NCBI RefSeq assembly: GCF_003837805.1
Contig: NZ_RQIT01000017.1
Span: forward strand, 1-64,000
DNA from: Bradyrhizobium sp. RP6
GTDB taxonomy: Bacteria; Pseudomonadota; Alphaproteobacteria; Rhizobiales; Xanthobacteraceae
DNA length: 64,000 bases
Direction: 5' to 3'
The translations under genes and the position numbers were made by a program. The notes under the pieces were generated by a model, which worked only from the letters and a program-made list of their open reading frames with translations, was not told the DNA's origin and did not search any database. Of the stretch, positions 1 to 8,769 are shown one piece after another; the first letter of the stretch is position 1; each line of letters starts with the position of its first letter.

Positions 1-1
1 T

Positions 2-31
2 GGTGGTGGTGGTGGCGGCGGAGGCCGCTGA
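2..31 (+). CDS. Possible C-terminal end of a glycine-rich protein (partial)
   Basis: The second reading frame of the window's first bases encodes eight glycines and an arginine followed by TGA at 29-31. It could be the tail of a glycine-rich protein whose body lies left of the window. A run of GGT/GGC codons could equally be low-complexity sequence read on either strand, so this is a weak call. Confidence 0.25.
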   Translation, partial: GGGGGGGGR

Positions 32-50
32 GCCCACACCTGCCTTTTCA

Positions 51-84
51 GATGATGTCGCCGGTGCAATCCGGCGGCATCATT
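51..84. terminator. Intergenic hairpin, possible bidirectional terminator
   Basis: Two 14-base arms (51-64 and 71-84) can pair with only G-T wobbles as exceptions around a 6-base loop. The hairpin lies just past the stop of the minus-strand helicase and past the possible stop at 29-31, so it sits between convergent genes. There is no clear T-run on either side, which weakens the terminator call. Confidence 0.35.
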
Positions 85-109
85 GCCGTCATCGGTGAAC
101 GGCAGAAGC

Positions 110-2137
110 TCAACCTCGCCGCTTCTTGTTTGCCTTCTTTCCCGACGCGCCCTTCACCGGCCACGGCGTGACCGACGGCTCAGCGTGGCCCGGCCTGTTC
201 TTGTGCTTCTTCTTTCCGAAAGAGGGAGCATCGCCGAATTTCGGTGCGCGCTCGCCGTGAGCTTTGCTGCGTGGCTTGAATCCGCTTGCCTCGCGCGGGC
301 GATCGTCGCGCCGTTCACGATGGTCGCCGGCCTCGCGCCGGGGCGCGTGAGAGCGCTCCTCCGAAGCTTCCGGCCGGCGCGGCGCGTCCGCCATCGGCTC
401 GATGCGGATGCTGTCTTCCTTATCCGGACGCTTGACCTTGGCCGCGAACGACTCCGCGACCCGCTCGGAAATCTCGAACTCGGTGGTGGTGTCCATGATC
501 TTGATGGCGCCGATATCGTGCTTGTCGATGCCGCCGCGGCGGCAGATCATCGGCAGCAGCCAGCGCGCCTCCGCATTCTTGCGTCGTCCGATCGCGGCGC
601 GGAACCAGACGCTGCCCTCCGCCATGCCGTGCTTCGACGATCCTTTACCAGGCTTGGATCGGAGCCGCGCTGGGCGATCCTCGCCATCCGCGCCTTGAGA
701 TCTGTCGCGACCGCGATCGTCGCGCGTCCGGCCGCTTCGCTCGCCGGGGTCGATGATGTCCTCGGGCGACGGCAGCCGCGCGCGGTAAAGTCGCGCGAGC
801 GCGGCGGCGATGTCCTCCGCCGAGCGCTCGGCCAGCAGCGCCTGCGCCAGCACCAGATCGTCGGCCGTCGTCTCCTCGGTGAAAAGAACGTCCTTCATGC
901 GCTCATGATCGAGCTTGCGGATTTCCTCCGCCTGCGGCGCGGTGCCCCAGGCCGCATCCACCCCTGCGAGATTGAGCAGCAGCTCCGCGCGCCGCCGACG
1001 TGCGGGCGGCACCAGGAGGACGCTCGTCCCCTTGCGGCCCGCGCGTCCCGTGCGGCCGGAGCGATGCTGCATCACTTCGGCGTCGTTGGGCAGGTCGGCA
1101 TGGATGACGAGGTCGAGGCTCGGCAGGTCGATGCCGCGGGCGGCGACGTCGGTCGCCACACAGACGCGGGCACGCCCGTCCCGCAGCGACTGCAGCGCCA
1201 GGGTGCGCTCGTTCTGCGTCAATTCGCCGGAGAGAGCGACGACGGAAAAGCCGCGCTCCAGCAGCGCCGCCTGCAAATGCCTGACGGCATCGCGCGTGCT
1301 GCAAAACACCAGCGCGCTCGGCGCCTCGTAGAAGCGCAGCACGTTGACGACCGCGTGCTCGACGTCGGCGGGCGCGATGCGGATCGCGCGATACTCGATA
1401 TCGGCGTGACCGCCTTGGTCGCCGGCGACTTCGATCCGGAAGGCGTCGCGCTGATACTGCCTCGCCAGCGCAACGATGCCGCGTGGAAACGTCGCCGAAA
1501 ACAGCAGGGTACGGCGCGTCTCCGGCGTGGTCTCGAGGATGAATTCCATGTCCTCGCGAAAGCCGAGATTGAGCATCTCGTCGGCCTCGTCGAGCACGAC
1601 GGCGGCGAGTTCGGAGATGTCGAGACGGCCGCGTCGCAAATGATCGCAGAGCCGCCCGGGCGTGCCGACGACGATGTGCGCGCCTGCCGCCAGCTCGCGC
1701 TGCTCGCGCCGCGGATCCATGCCGCCCACGCAGGAGACGACGCGCCCGCCTGCATGCCCGTAGAGCCAGGCCAGCTCGCGCTGAACCTGAAGTGCGAGCT
1801 CGCGGGTCGGCGCCACGATCAGAGCGAGCGGCGCTGCCGCGGGCCCGAACTGCTCGGCGTCATCAAGAAGATTCTTCGCAATGGCCAATCCGTAGGCGAC
1901 AGTCTTGCCGGAGCCGGTCTGGGCCGACACCAGAAGGTCACGTCCGCTGGCTTCATGGGCAAGCACGGCGAGCTGGACAGGGGTCAGTGAATCATAGTTC
2001 CGCTCAGCCAAAGCGCGGGCGAGCGGCGGGGTCAGGGCCGGAAGAGACACGGGATGGGAAACCTTGGTTGATTCAGGGCGCGCAAACGGTGATCGGGCGG
2101 ACCTGAGCTGCATGCGCGGCAAACGGCCTGGCCGCAC
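110..2137 (-). CDS. DEAD-box ATP-dependent RNA helicase with DbpA-type RNA-binding domain
   Basis: A cytoplasmic RNA-remodelling ATPase of the DEAD-box family. The sequence shows the Q-motif region LTPVQ near residue 51, Walker A AQTGSGKT at 72-79, DEAD at 183-186, SAT at 214-216 and the arginine-finger motif HRSGRTGRAGR. After the two RecA domains comes a segment starting near EGSVWFRAAIGR that matches the DbpA RNA-binding fold, then a long Lys/Arg-rich tail. The role is probably ribosome assembly or RNA decay in the cold; this is family knowledge, not proven here. The start is uncertain: ATG at 2137 and ATG at 2113 are both possible and neither has a clear ribosome binding site. A very long open frame on the opposite strand is a shadow of this gene. 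Confidence 0.93.
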   Translation of the reverse strand: MRPGRLPRMQLRSARSPFARPESTKVSHPVSLPALTPPLARALAERNYDSLTPVQLAVLAHEASGRDLLVSAQTGSGKTVAYGLAIAKNLLDDAEQFGPAAAPLALIVAPTRELALQVQRELAWLYGHAGGRVVSCVGGMDPRREQRELAAGAHIVVGTPGRLCDHLRRGRLDISELAAVVLDEADEMLNLGFREDMEFILETTPETRRTLLFSATFPRGIVALARQYQRDAFRIEVAGDQGGHADIEYRAIRIAPADVEHAVVNVLRFYEAPSALVFCSTRDAVRHLQAALLERGFSVVALSGELTQNERTLALQSLRDGRARVCVATDVAARGIDLPSLDLVIHADLPNDAEVMQHRSGRTGRAGRKGTSVLLVPPARRRRAELLLNLAGVDAAWGTAPQAEEIRKLDHERMKDVLFTEETTADDLVLAQALLAERSAEDIAAALARLYRARLPSPEDIIDPGERSGRTRDDRGRDRSQGADGEDRPARLRSKPGKGSSKHGMAEGSVWFRAAIGRRKNAEARWLLPMICRRGGIDKHDIGAIKIMDTTTEFEISERVAESFAAKVKRPDKEDSIRIEPMADAPRRPEASEERSHAPRREAGDHRERRDDRPREASGFKPRSKAHGERAPKFGDAPSFGKKKHKNRPGHAEPSVTPWPVKGASGKKANKKRRG

Positions 2138-2287
2138 GCTGGCGATTTGATCTGGGCGCTCTTTACGCCAAGCGCTGGGAAATCACCATACCTTTGATGC
2201 ATGGCTTGACGGAGAGAGCCGCGCCTGAAGGTTGCAAACGATCTCTGGGGTCGCGTTCAGCGCGGCGCTTGTACAACCCCAGCCCTT

Positions 2288-2710
2288 TCAGATCTCCGCG
2301 TACACCTCCAGCAGATTGCCGTCGGGATCGCGGAAGAACAGCGTGCGATGACCGAAGGGCTGGTCCGTCGGCGGGGACAGCAGCGCCACGCCTTGCCGCA
2401 GGAGCTCATCGGCGCATTGATCGACCTCGACCGCGGAGACCTTGAAGGCCAGTTGCAGCGAGGCGCTGCCCGGCGGGGTCGGAGCATCGGCCGCGGTGCG
2501 GCTCGGCCGTGCGAGCGCCAGCGTATTGCTGCCCAGGCCGTACTCGATCCAGTTCGGCGAGAGCTCGCGCAAGAGCGGAAAGGCCAACACTTCCTCGTAG
2601 AAGCGGCGCATCGCGGCCATGTCACGCACGAAGATGACGGTGTAGTCGATCGCGCGGATGGCGTGGAAGGGAGAGCGCCCACTGACCCCGGATGTCTGTT
2701 CGTTTGTCAT
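2288..2710 (-). CDS. VOC (glyoxalase/bleomycin resistance fold) family protein
   Basis: About 140 residues with two beta-alpha-beta-beta-beta halves, opening with IDYTVIFVRDMAAMRRFYEEVL and ending in FFRDPDGNLLEVY, the usual end of vicinal-oxygen-chelate proteins. The final DGNLLEVYAE carries the typical glutamate metal ligand. Substrate is unknown; relatives include dioxygenases, isomerases and resistance proteins. I place the start at ATG 2710 (MTNEQ). ATG 2722 is possible, but the longer frame to 2779 runs into a palindromic repeat (2736-2806), so those extra residues are unlikely to be real. It precedes a convergently unrelated dehydrogenase cluster on the same strand. Confidence 0.8.
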   Translation of the reverse strand: MTNEQTSGVSGRSPFHAIRAIDYTVIFVRDMAAMRRFYEEVLAFPLLRELSPNWIEYGLGSNTLALARPSRTAADAPTPPGSASLQLAFKVSAVEVDQCADELLRQGVALLSPPTDQPFGHRTLFFRDPDGNLLEVYAEI

Positions 2711-2735
2711 GTCTTCGCTCATTCCAAACTCCAAC

Positions 2736-2806
2736 TCGTAGCCCGCATGAGCGAGCGACATGGGGCAAAGCTCTTCCAAGTATCGCTTCGCTCATCCGGG
2801 CCACGA
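2736..2806. repeat. Palindromic intergenic repeat, family A copy 1
   Basis: The left arm TCGTAGCCCGCATGAGCGA pairs with the right arm ending GCTCATCCGGGCCACGA. A second copy with the same arms lies at 4545-4617. Both sit in intergenic space on either side of the DUF5680 and alcohol dehydrogenase genes. The pattern is that of the short palindromic repeats common in Bradyrhizobium genomes. Confidence 0.75.
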
Positions 2807-2816
2807 GGACCGAAAT

Positions 2817-3299
2817 CTATCGTAGCAGGCCACCACCGTAGCGCAGCTCGTACAGCGGCGTCCCACTATCCCGCGCAATTATCTCGACACCATGAAATCG
2901 ATCGAGCGCCCCTTCGATCTCGTTGCGATAAATCATGCCCGCCTGCTCGAACAGGCGTGGTCCGCGGTAAGGCTCGTCGACGCCTACGCCCAGCAGCGCC
3001 TGGCGCAAGAATTTGTAGATCTCGAGGAACGTGTCCCGATCACGGATCTCCGCGTGGACGCCGCCGCTGTAGCTCATCGACCAGATGACGCGTCCGTCCC
3101 GCGACACCGTCTCCTGTCCGACGAAGAACGCCATCCCGAAGTAAATATCGCGATAGGCATAAGGCGGCGCGCGGTGCTCGAGCTGCTTCGAGCCGGCAAG
3201 CAGCGGCGTCGCCATCGTCGCGTCGTCGTCGAGGCCGGCATAGATCCGCCGCTTGGCTTCGACCAGGAACGCCGCGAGATCGGGGGGAATGGATGGCAT
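2817..3299 (-). CDS. DUF5680 domain-containing protein
   Basis: A 160-residue soluble protein. The segment YAYRDIYFGMAFFVGQETV followed by VIWSMSYSGGV matches the conserved core of DUF5680 proteins, which have no known activity; their architecture is a single small alpha/beta domain. The gene lies 3 bp upstream of a zinc alcohol dehydrogenase stop on the same strand, so it is transcribed after the dehydrogenase and probably in one unit with it. No signal peptide or membrane segment is visible. Function is not assigned. Confidence 0.75.
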   Translation of the reverse strand: MPSIPPDLAAFLVEAKRRIYAGLDDDATMATPLLAGSKQLEHRAPPYAYRDIYFGMAFFVGQETVSRDGRVIWSMSYSGGVHAEIRDRDTFLEIYKFLRQALLGVGVDEPYRGPRLFEQAGMIYRNEIEGALDRFHGVEIIARDSGTPLYELRYGGGLLR

Positions 3300-3302
3300 T
3301 GG

Positions 3303-4454
3303 CTACTGCACCAGCTCCGGCCACGGGACGATGGTCGACTTTACGGTCTTCATCGCCATCGCATCTCTCACCGCCTGCGCTACGCCTTCTTCCGTGAACG
3401 GGTAGATCGTCTGCATCTTCAGCCAGGGATATTTGTCGCGTGTCCTATAAAGCATGTCCACGCCGAGCGGCAGGTCGTTGCCGGTGAAGCCCCAGGAACC
3501 CAGCACGTTGAGATCCTTGGTGCAGATGCGGTGCCAGGAGGTGTCGATCGAGCCGGCGTCGGTGAACTGGCCCATCTCGACATAGGTGCCGCCGTCGCGC
3601 AGCATCTCGATGCCTTCGGGGCCTGCGGTCGGATGGCCCGAGCAGTCCATCACGAGATCGGCGCCAAAGCCGCCGACGATTTTACGCACGCGATCGATGC
3701 GCTCCTGCGGCGACTTGAGGTCCTCGATGTTCACCGTCGCCTCCGCGCCGAACTCGCGCGCGAGCTTGAGCCGCGGCTCCTCCGGCGCGCCGACGCAGAT
3801 GACGCGCCCTGCTCCCATTTCCTTTGCTGCCGCGACCGCCAAAATGCCGATCGGGCCCGAGCCCTGGATCACCACGGTGTCGCCCCAGCTGAAGCCGCCG
3901 GCGCGGGTCGCACGATTGAAGGCGCGGATGCAGGAGGTCAGCGGCTCCGACAACGCCCCGAGCCGCAGCGACATGTCGTCGGGCAGCTTGTAGACCTTGG
4001 TGCCCGGCAGCATGTCGAGGTCGACATAGACATATTCGGCCCAGCCGCCCCACATATGCGGCGCCTTGTCGAAGCCGAGATAGCGGCCGTAATAGACCGG
4101 GGTCAGGCACTTGTTCGCTACTTGCGGATAATGGATGCAGTAGTAGCAGCGGCCGCAGGGCATCAGCGGCGGGATCATCACCTTCGAGCCGACCTTGAGC
4201 GGCTTGCTCATGAAGTCCTCGGAAAACTCATCGCCGCACTCGACGATGACACCGCCGAGCTCGTGGCCGAGCGTGAACGGCCACGGCAGCGGCTTCGGCC
4301 AATGACCCTTCAGGATATGCAGATCAGTGCCGCAGACCCCGCAGGCGCCGACCTTGATCAACGCAGCCTTGCGGCCGACCTTCGGCCACGGCACGGTACG
4401 GATGAGGGGCTCCGAGCCGGGACCGGCGTGAGTGCAGACGCGGATTTCGTCCAT
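3303..4454 (-). CDS. Zinc-dependent medium-chain alcohol dehydrogenase family protein
   Basis: A 383-residue NAD(P)-dependent oxidoreductase of the medium-chain family, oxidising an alcohol or polyol to the carbonyl. Catalytic zinc ligands are visible as C41 (GVCGTD) and H64-E65 (GHE). A structural-zinc cysteine group lies at C100, C103, C106 and C116, with a longer last gap than usual. The nucleotide-binding turn is GSGPIG near residue 200. The start ATG at 4454 follows a TTTC/GGAAACC-rich leader on the minus strand. The next gene downstream is the DUF5680 protein. Substrate cannot be read from sequence; threonine or sorbitol dehydrogenase-like activities are plausible. Confidence 0.9.
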   Translation of the reverse strand: MDEIRVCTHAGPGSEPLIRTVPWPKVGRKAALIKVGACGVCGTDLHILKGHWPKPLPWPFTLGHELGGVIVECGDEFSEDFMSKPLKVGSKVMIPPLMPCGRCYYCIHYPQVANKCLTPVYYGRYLGFDKAPHMWGGWAEYVYVDLDMLPGTKVYKLPDDMSLRLGALSEPLTSCIRAFNRATRAGGFSWGDTVVIQGSGPIGILAVAAAKEMGAGRVICVGAPEEPRLKLAREFGAEATVNIEDLKSPQERIDRVRKIVGGFGADLVMDCSGHPTAGPEGIEMLRDGGTYVEMGQFTDAGSIDTSWHRICTKDLNVLGSWGFTGNDLPLGVDMLYRTRDKYPWLKMQTIYPFTEEGVAQAVRDAMAMKTVKSTIVPWPELVQ

Positions 4455-4544
4455 GATGGTTTCCTCGTTGCCCGCTTGTTATGATTTATGTGCGGGTTGG
4501 AAGGAAGCGTATGTGAGATGCGCGCGTATGCCAAGCGGGTAGTC

Positions 4545-4617
4545 TCGTAGCCCGCATGAGCGAAGCGATATGCGGAAAGCAGCGGCCCCGGATGTCGCTC
4601 CGCTCATCCGGAATACA
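4545..4617. repeat. Palindromic intergenic repeat, family A copy 2
   Basis: The same arms as at 2736-2806: CGTAGCCCGCATGAGCGAAG on the left and TCGCTCCGCTCATCCGG on the right. The repeat fills most of the gap between the alcohol dehydrogenase start and the methyltransferase stop. The small open frames across it are repeat artefacts. Confidence 0.75.
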
Positions 4618-4688
4618 AGGATCACGTCGATGCTACGCGTCCTTACTACGCTCGACGTGCCGGACCCGGTCTTTATCAAGCGTCCAGC

Positions 4689-5438
4689 CTAGAGACCGCA
4701 CACGCATATCTGCCGCGTGCTTCCCAAAGCCAACGGGCTGCGATCGAAGTCACCGAAGCGCTCGATGAGGTGCAGGCCGCCCGAGGCCACGAGCAACGGC
4801 ATCTCCTGCGGGAAGATGCTGCGCATCGGCAAGGCGACTTGCCAAAAGTCCTTCTCCTTCTTGCTCGACCAGTACCAATCCACATGCCTGACCTGAGTGA
4901 GCGGGTCGTATCTTGCGGTCTCCTCGACCGTGATCGCGCCAAGGCCGTCGTGGACCACCGTGCCGATCAACTCGCGCTTGTTCGGATCAGAGTTGAGCAT
5001 GGCGATATTGGGCAAGAACGCGTCGAACACGAGCCGGCCGTTCGGCGACAGGTGCCTGCCGACTGACCCGAAGAAGCCTTTGAAGTCATCGAGGCTGTGC
5101 AGGTGCAGGACCGAATTCACCGCGACGATGATAGTGTCGAAGGTCCTCCCCTCGAGATCGAAATTGCGCATGTCCAACTGGATGAACCTCGGTTCAACCG
5201 CGTGCGAGCTGGCGTAGATCCGCGCGCGCTCAAGCATTGCGGAAGACAAATCGCCGCCGATGACCTCAAGCCCGGCTTGCGCCAGCGGAATGGTCAGGCG
5301 GCCGGTGCCGCATGCAAGATCGAGAACGCGGCCGCCGCATTCGGACGCCGTCTCGACATAGAAGCGTTCGAGGATCGGATCTCGCGGCGCCATCAAGTCG
5401 TACAGATCGGGGCGGTCGTAGAGGCTGTTCTGTTCCAT
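4689..5438 (-). CDS. Class I SAM-dependent methyltransferase
   Basis: A 249-residue methyltransferase. SAM-binding motif I is VLDLACGTG (residues 38-46), followed by an acidic residue at the end of strand 2 (VIGGDLS) and a motif II-like DTIIVAVNSVLH. Such proteins methylate small molecules, and the acceptor cannot be inferred. I chose ATG 5438 (MEQNSLYDRPDLYD) because family members start close to the YDRPDLYD segment; an in-frame ATG at 5492 would add 18 unconserved-looking residues. It is divergent from the SnoaL-like gene at 5619. Confidence 0.85.
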   Translation of the reverse strand: MEQNSLYDRPDLYDLMAPRDPILERFYVETASECGGRVLDLACGTGRLTIPLAQAGLEVIGGDLSSAMLERARIYASSHAVEPRFIQLDMRNFDLEGRTFDTIIVAVNSVLHLHSLDDFKGFFGSVGRHLSPNGRLVFDAFLPNIAMLNSDPNKRELIGTVVHDGLGAITVEETARYDPLTQVRHVDWYWSSKKEKDFWQVALPMRSIFPQEMPLLVASGGLHLIERFGDFDRSPLALGSTRQICVCGL

Positions 5439-5618
5439 GATGGAGATCGTAGTGAATAATCTCGCGGCCCGCATTGGACCCTTGTTCGTCATAGCTCAAC
5501 CGGTAAATGCGGAGGCGGCGTATGGGACCGGCTCTCCTGCATATCGCTGCAAACCCGCATTCCGGCAAGAAATTTGCAAGGACGCGCAGTGCCGCACCAG
5601 TTCGATTTCGGGAAGCCC

Positions 5619-6026
5619 ATGACTGAGAACATACGCGCACTCTTCGATCTCTGGGAGCGGGTTTGGCACGAGGGTCGATTTGACCTCATCCCGGACTGTG
5701 TGGGATCGCATTACATCCGTCACGACGAGCGAGGCGACCGGACCGTCAGCCGGGACGAGTATGCTGCGGAATTGCAGACGATGCACCGAAACCGGCCCGG
5801 AATCCGCGTCGTGGTATACGATCATTCCTTCTCGACCGGCCGCGCGTGGTTCCGATTTGCATTCGTTTGGCCCGATCCGACGATCGGCGAGAAGTGCAGC
5901 CGCGCCGGCATGCAAAGCTATCGTATCGAGGGCGGCAAGCTGGCCGAGACCTGGATTGCGATGCTTGGTCTTGGGATCGCATGGGCCGACGAGCCCCAGG
6001 AAAGCTGGACCCGCCGCAAGGCATGA
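5619..6026 (+). CDS. SnoaL-like / NTF2-fold protein
   Basis: A 135-residue single-domain protein. The opening helix IRALFDLWERVWHEGRFDLI, the middle strands with HDERGDRTVSRDEY and the end IEGGKLAETWIA are typical of SnoaL-like polyketide cyclase or ester cyclase relatives with the cone-shaped NTF2 fold. Family members act as isomerases, cyclases or ligand carriers. The start at ATG 5619 is preferred over 5574 because the fold begins a few residues after it. It is transcribed away from the methyltransferase, and 188 bases of apparently empty sequence follow before the MFS gene. Confidence 0.75.
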   Translation: MTENIRALFDLWERVWHEGRFDLIPDCVGSHYIRHDERGDRTVSRDEYAAELQTMHRNRPGIRVVVYDHSFSTGRAWFRFAFVWPDPTIGEKCSRAGMQSYRIEGGKLAETWIAMLGLGIAWADEPQESWTRRKA

Positions 6027-6213
6027 GAAGGACGCAGGTTCGGCACATCGCTCGTGCGCGCCGGTCGCGTTTACTGCGCCGGCGGAGCATGGTCCATAGC
6101 GCGACGACGTCACGGCTACCACGCAGGCATGGCTGGTCTTCAACCACACCCAAGTGTCTTGAGCAGCGGCAGGCGAACGTGTAAGGCCCGAGCAGTCCCA
6201 CCCAGGTGCTCGC

Positions 6214-7455
6214 GTGAATCCCCTTCCCCGAAATCCCGTGACCGCGTCCGGCTCGTTCGCGGCGATGAAGTCCGTGCCGTACCGGCTTCAGTTCACCGCC
6301 TACGTGCTCGCGATGATGGCAGACAATATCGAGCATGTGATCAGCTATTGGGTGGTATTCCAGAAATTCCAGTCGCCGACGCTGGGTGGTTTTGCCGTGC
6401 TGTCGCACTGGCTGCCGTTCCTCTTGTTCTCGGTCGCGGTCGGCGGGCTTGCCGATCGGTTCGATCCGCGCCGCATCATCCAGTGCGGCATGCTGCTGTT
6501 CATCATCGCCTCCGCAGGATGGGGTTTCTTCTTCGTCACCGATACGATCCAGATGTGGCACGCGATGCTGCTGCTGGTGATCCATGGCTGCGCCGGCGTG
6601 CTCTGGCAGACGCCGAACCAGCTGCTGCTCTACGACCTCGTTGCCCCTGCGGACCTTCCGAGCGCGGTGCGGCTCAACGCCATGGCGCGCTATCTCGGCA
6701 TCCTGATCGGGCCTGCGGTGGGCGGGATCATCATGCTGACGCTCGGCACCTCGCACGGCATCATCTTCAACACGCTGTTCTACCTGCCGATGCTGCTCTG
6801 GCTGTTCTGGGCGCCAGTGCGGGACGGAAGCGTGGCGGCGCGGCGCTTCGCCGTGCGGGGCCTTGCCGACATCATGCTGACCATCCGTGCGATCGGCACC
6901 CAGCCGGTGCTGTCGGCGATGACGTGGCTCGCCGGCCTCACCTCGTTCATGATCGGCAATGCCTATCACGCCCAGATGCCGGGCTTTGCCGGCGATCTCG
7001 GCCATGGCGATCCGGGCGTCTCCTACAGCGTACTGCTCGCGGCCGATGCGGCCGGCGCGGTGCTCGCCGCGATCGCGCTGGAATCCTGGGGACGGCTCAA
7101 GGGCACGCCGCGCACCGCGATCATGCTGGCGATGCTCTGGAGCGTGGCGCTGCTCGGCTTCGCCATGGTGCCGATCTATCCGGTCGCGATCGCGCTGTTG
7201 TTCTTCGCAGGCTTCTTCGAGCTCTCCTTCAACACCATGGCGCAGGCGCTGGTGCAGTTGAACGCGCCGCACGACATCCGCGGCAGGGTCGTCGGCCTCT
7301 ACAATATGGCGGGGCTCGGAATGCGGGCCTTCAGCGGCATCACGGTCGGGGTATCAGGCGCGGCGATCGGCATCCACTGGTCGCTCGGGCTGTCGGCCGC
7401 GGTGCTGCTGGCGCTGCTGTGCCTGCTGTATCAGCGCGCGGCGAAGGCGGCGTGA
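6214..7455 (+). CDS. MFS transporter (DHA3/EntS-like)
   Basis: A 413-residue polytopic inner-membrane protein with about 12 hydrophobic segments. The loop after TM2 reads GGLADRFDPRR, the major-facilitator signature between TM2 and TM3. Similarity in layout to EntS-like exporters suggests drug or small-molecule efflux; the substrate is unknown. The open frame begins with GTG at 6214, but ATG at 6265 (MKSVPYRLQF) just before the first membrane helix is an equally good start. A second, frameshifted MFS gene follows 77 bases later on the same strand. Confidence 0.85.
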   Translation: MNPLPRNPVTASGSFAAMKSVPYRLQFTAYVLAMMADNIEHVISYWVVFQKFQSPTLGGFAVLSHWLPFLLFSVAVGGLADRFDPRRIIQCGMLLFIIASAGWGFFFVTDTIQMWHAMLLLVIHGCAGVLWQTPNQLLLYDLVAPADLPSAVRLNAMARYLGILIGPAVGGIIMLTLGTSHGIIFNTLFYLPMLLWLFWAPVRDGSVAARRFAVRGLADIMLTIRAIGTQPVLSAMTWLAGLTSFMIGNAYHAQMPGFAGDLGHGDPGVSYSVLLAADAAGAVLAAIALESWGRLKGTPRTAIMLAMLWSVALLGFAMVPIYPVAIALLFFAGFFELSFNTMAQALVQLNAPHDIRGRVVGLYNMAGLGMRAFSGITVGVSGAAIGIHWSLGLSAAVLLALLCLLYQRAAKAA

Positions 7456-7532
7456 GGGCGCAGCGTTACGACACAGCCGATTGACTCCTGCGTCCCCTCA
7501 CCGCACGCTCAAGACTTTTGGGAGATAAGTCA

Positions 7533-8700
7533 TTGCGCAATCGCTGGGGCATTCTTGCGATCCTGTTCGTCGTGCGCCTCACCATCGCGTTCCAGTTCCA
7601 GAGTGTTGCGGCGGTCGCGCCGCTGCTGCAACAGACTTTCGGCGCCGGCATTGCCGATATCGGCATCCTGATCGGGCTGTATTTCACGCCGGACGTCGTG
7701 CTGGCGCTGCCGGGCGGCGCGATCGGCCGCACGCTCGGCGACAAGCCGACCACCATGGCCGCGCTGCTGCTGATGACGGCAGGCAGCCTCGTGATGGCTA
7801 CCACCGACATCTGGGGCTGGCAGATGGCGGGCCGGCTCGCCTCCGGCGCCGGCGGCGTGCTGCTGACGGTGCAGCTCACCAAGATGGCCGCGGACTGGTT
7901 CGCGGGCAAGGAGATCGCCACCGCGATGGCGATCTTCGTCAATTCCTGGCCGGCCGGCGTTGCGATTTCGCTCCTGGTCCTTCCAGCAATCGGCACCGCC
8001 CATGGCGCAGGCGCCGTATTCCTGTCCGTGGGCGCACTGACCGCGTTCGGCATTCTGCTGGTCGCGTTCTACCAGCCGCCACCCGGAGCAGCCGTCAGCG
8101 CGGCCGGATCGAGCCGGCTCGATCCGCTCGCCCTGCTGGCGGTGGTCGTCGCCGGCGTGATCTGGGGCCTCTATAATGTCGGCTTCGCCATGATCTTCTC
8201 GTTCGGCCCGACGCTCTTGGCCGAGCGCGGCTGGAGCATCGCCGCGGCAGGCTCGGCGATCAGCGTCGTGATGTGGTTGTCGGTAATTTCTGTTCCGGCA
8301 GGCGGCTTTCTCGCCGATCGCTTCAAGCGACCTCTTTATGCTGGCGATCGCGGCCAGCCTGCTTGTGGCCGTGCTGCTGGCGTGGCTGCCACGATCGGAC
8401 TGGGTGATCACGATTCTGGTCCTGATCGGCCTCATCGGGGGCCATCCCGCCGGCCCAATCATGAGCCTCACCGCCCGCGTGCTTGTCCCGGAGACCAGGG
8501 CGATCGGAATGGGCGTGTTCTACACGCTATTCTACGCCGCGATGATGCTCGGTCCCGCCCTGGCCGGGCGGCTCGCCAAATCGGCCGGGACTGCGGCGGT
8601 CGCGCTCGACCTCGGCGCGCTGACGGTGCTGGCGTGCCCGCCCCTGATGTGGCTTTTCGAGCGCATCGTGTCTGTCCGCACCCGGCGTGCACAATCCTAA
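7533..8700 (+). pseudogene. MFS transporter (CynX/NimT-like), frameshifted near 8334-8338
   Basis: The N-terminal part reads in one frame from the TTG at 7533, which has GGAG at 7520-7524, to GGFLADRFKRPL around 8336. The C-terminal helices (MLAIAASLLVAVLLAWLP to the stop at 8700) continue in the +1 frame from 8338. Reading through by skipping one T of the CTTTATG stretch joins the two halves into one normal-length transporter of about 390 residues with 12 hydrophobic segments. A single-base insertion in a T run is therefore likely, either a real inactivating mutation or a sequence error. The upstream frame alone would run on to 8711 with a non-membrane tail. Family role: uptake or efflux of a small organic solute. 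Confidence 0.75.
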
Positions 8701-8769
8701 CGCGGCATTAACCCTATGCACCTTAGGGTCGTCCCGGACTCCGCCCGGGCGGGGGGTCGGGTGTTGAAA

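Noticed and set aside
1-25. TGG/GGT run as a microsatellite regulatory element
   Set aside because: It is at the window edge and is equally well explained as glycine codons of a truncated gene; no flanking context is available.
83-1990. Plus-strand open frame of 635 codons opposite the helicase
   Set aside because: The helicase on the other strand has all DEAD-box motifs; the opposite frame is Arg/Ala/Gly-rich without any motif and is a GC-phase shadow.
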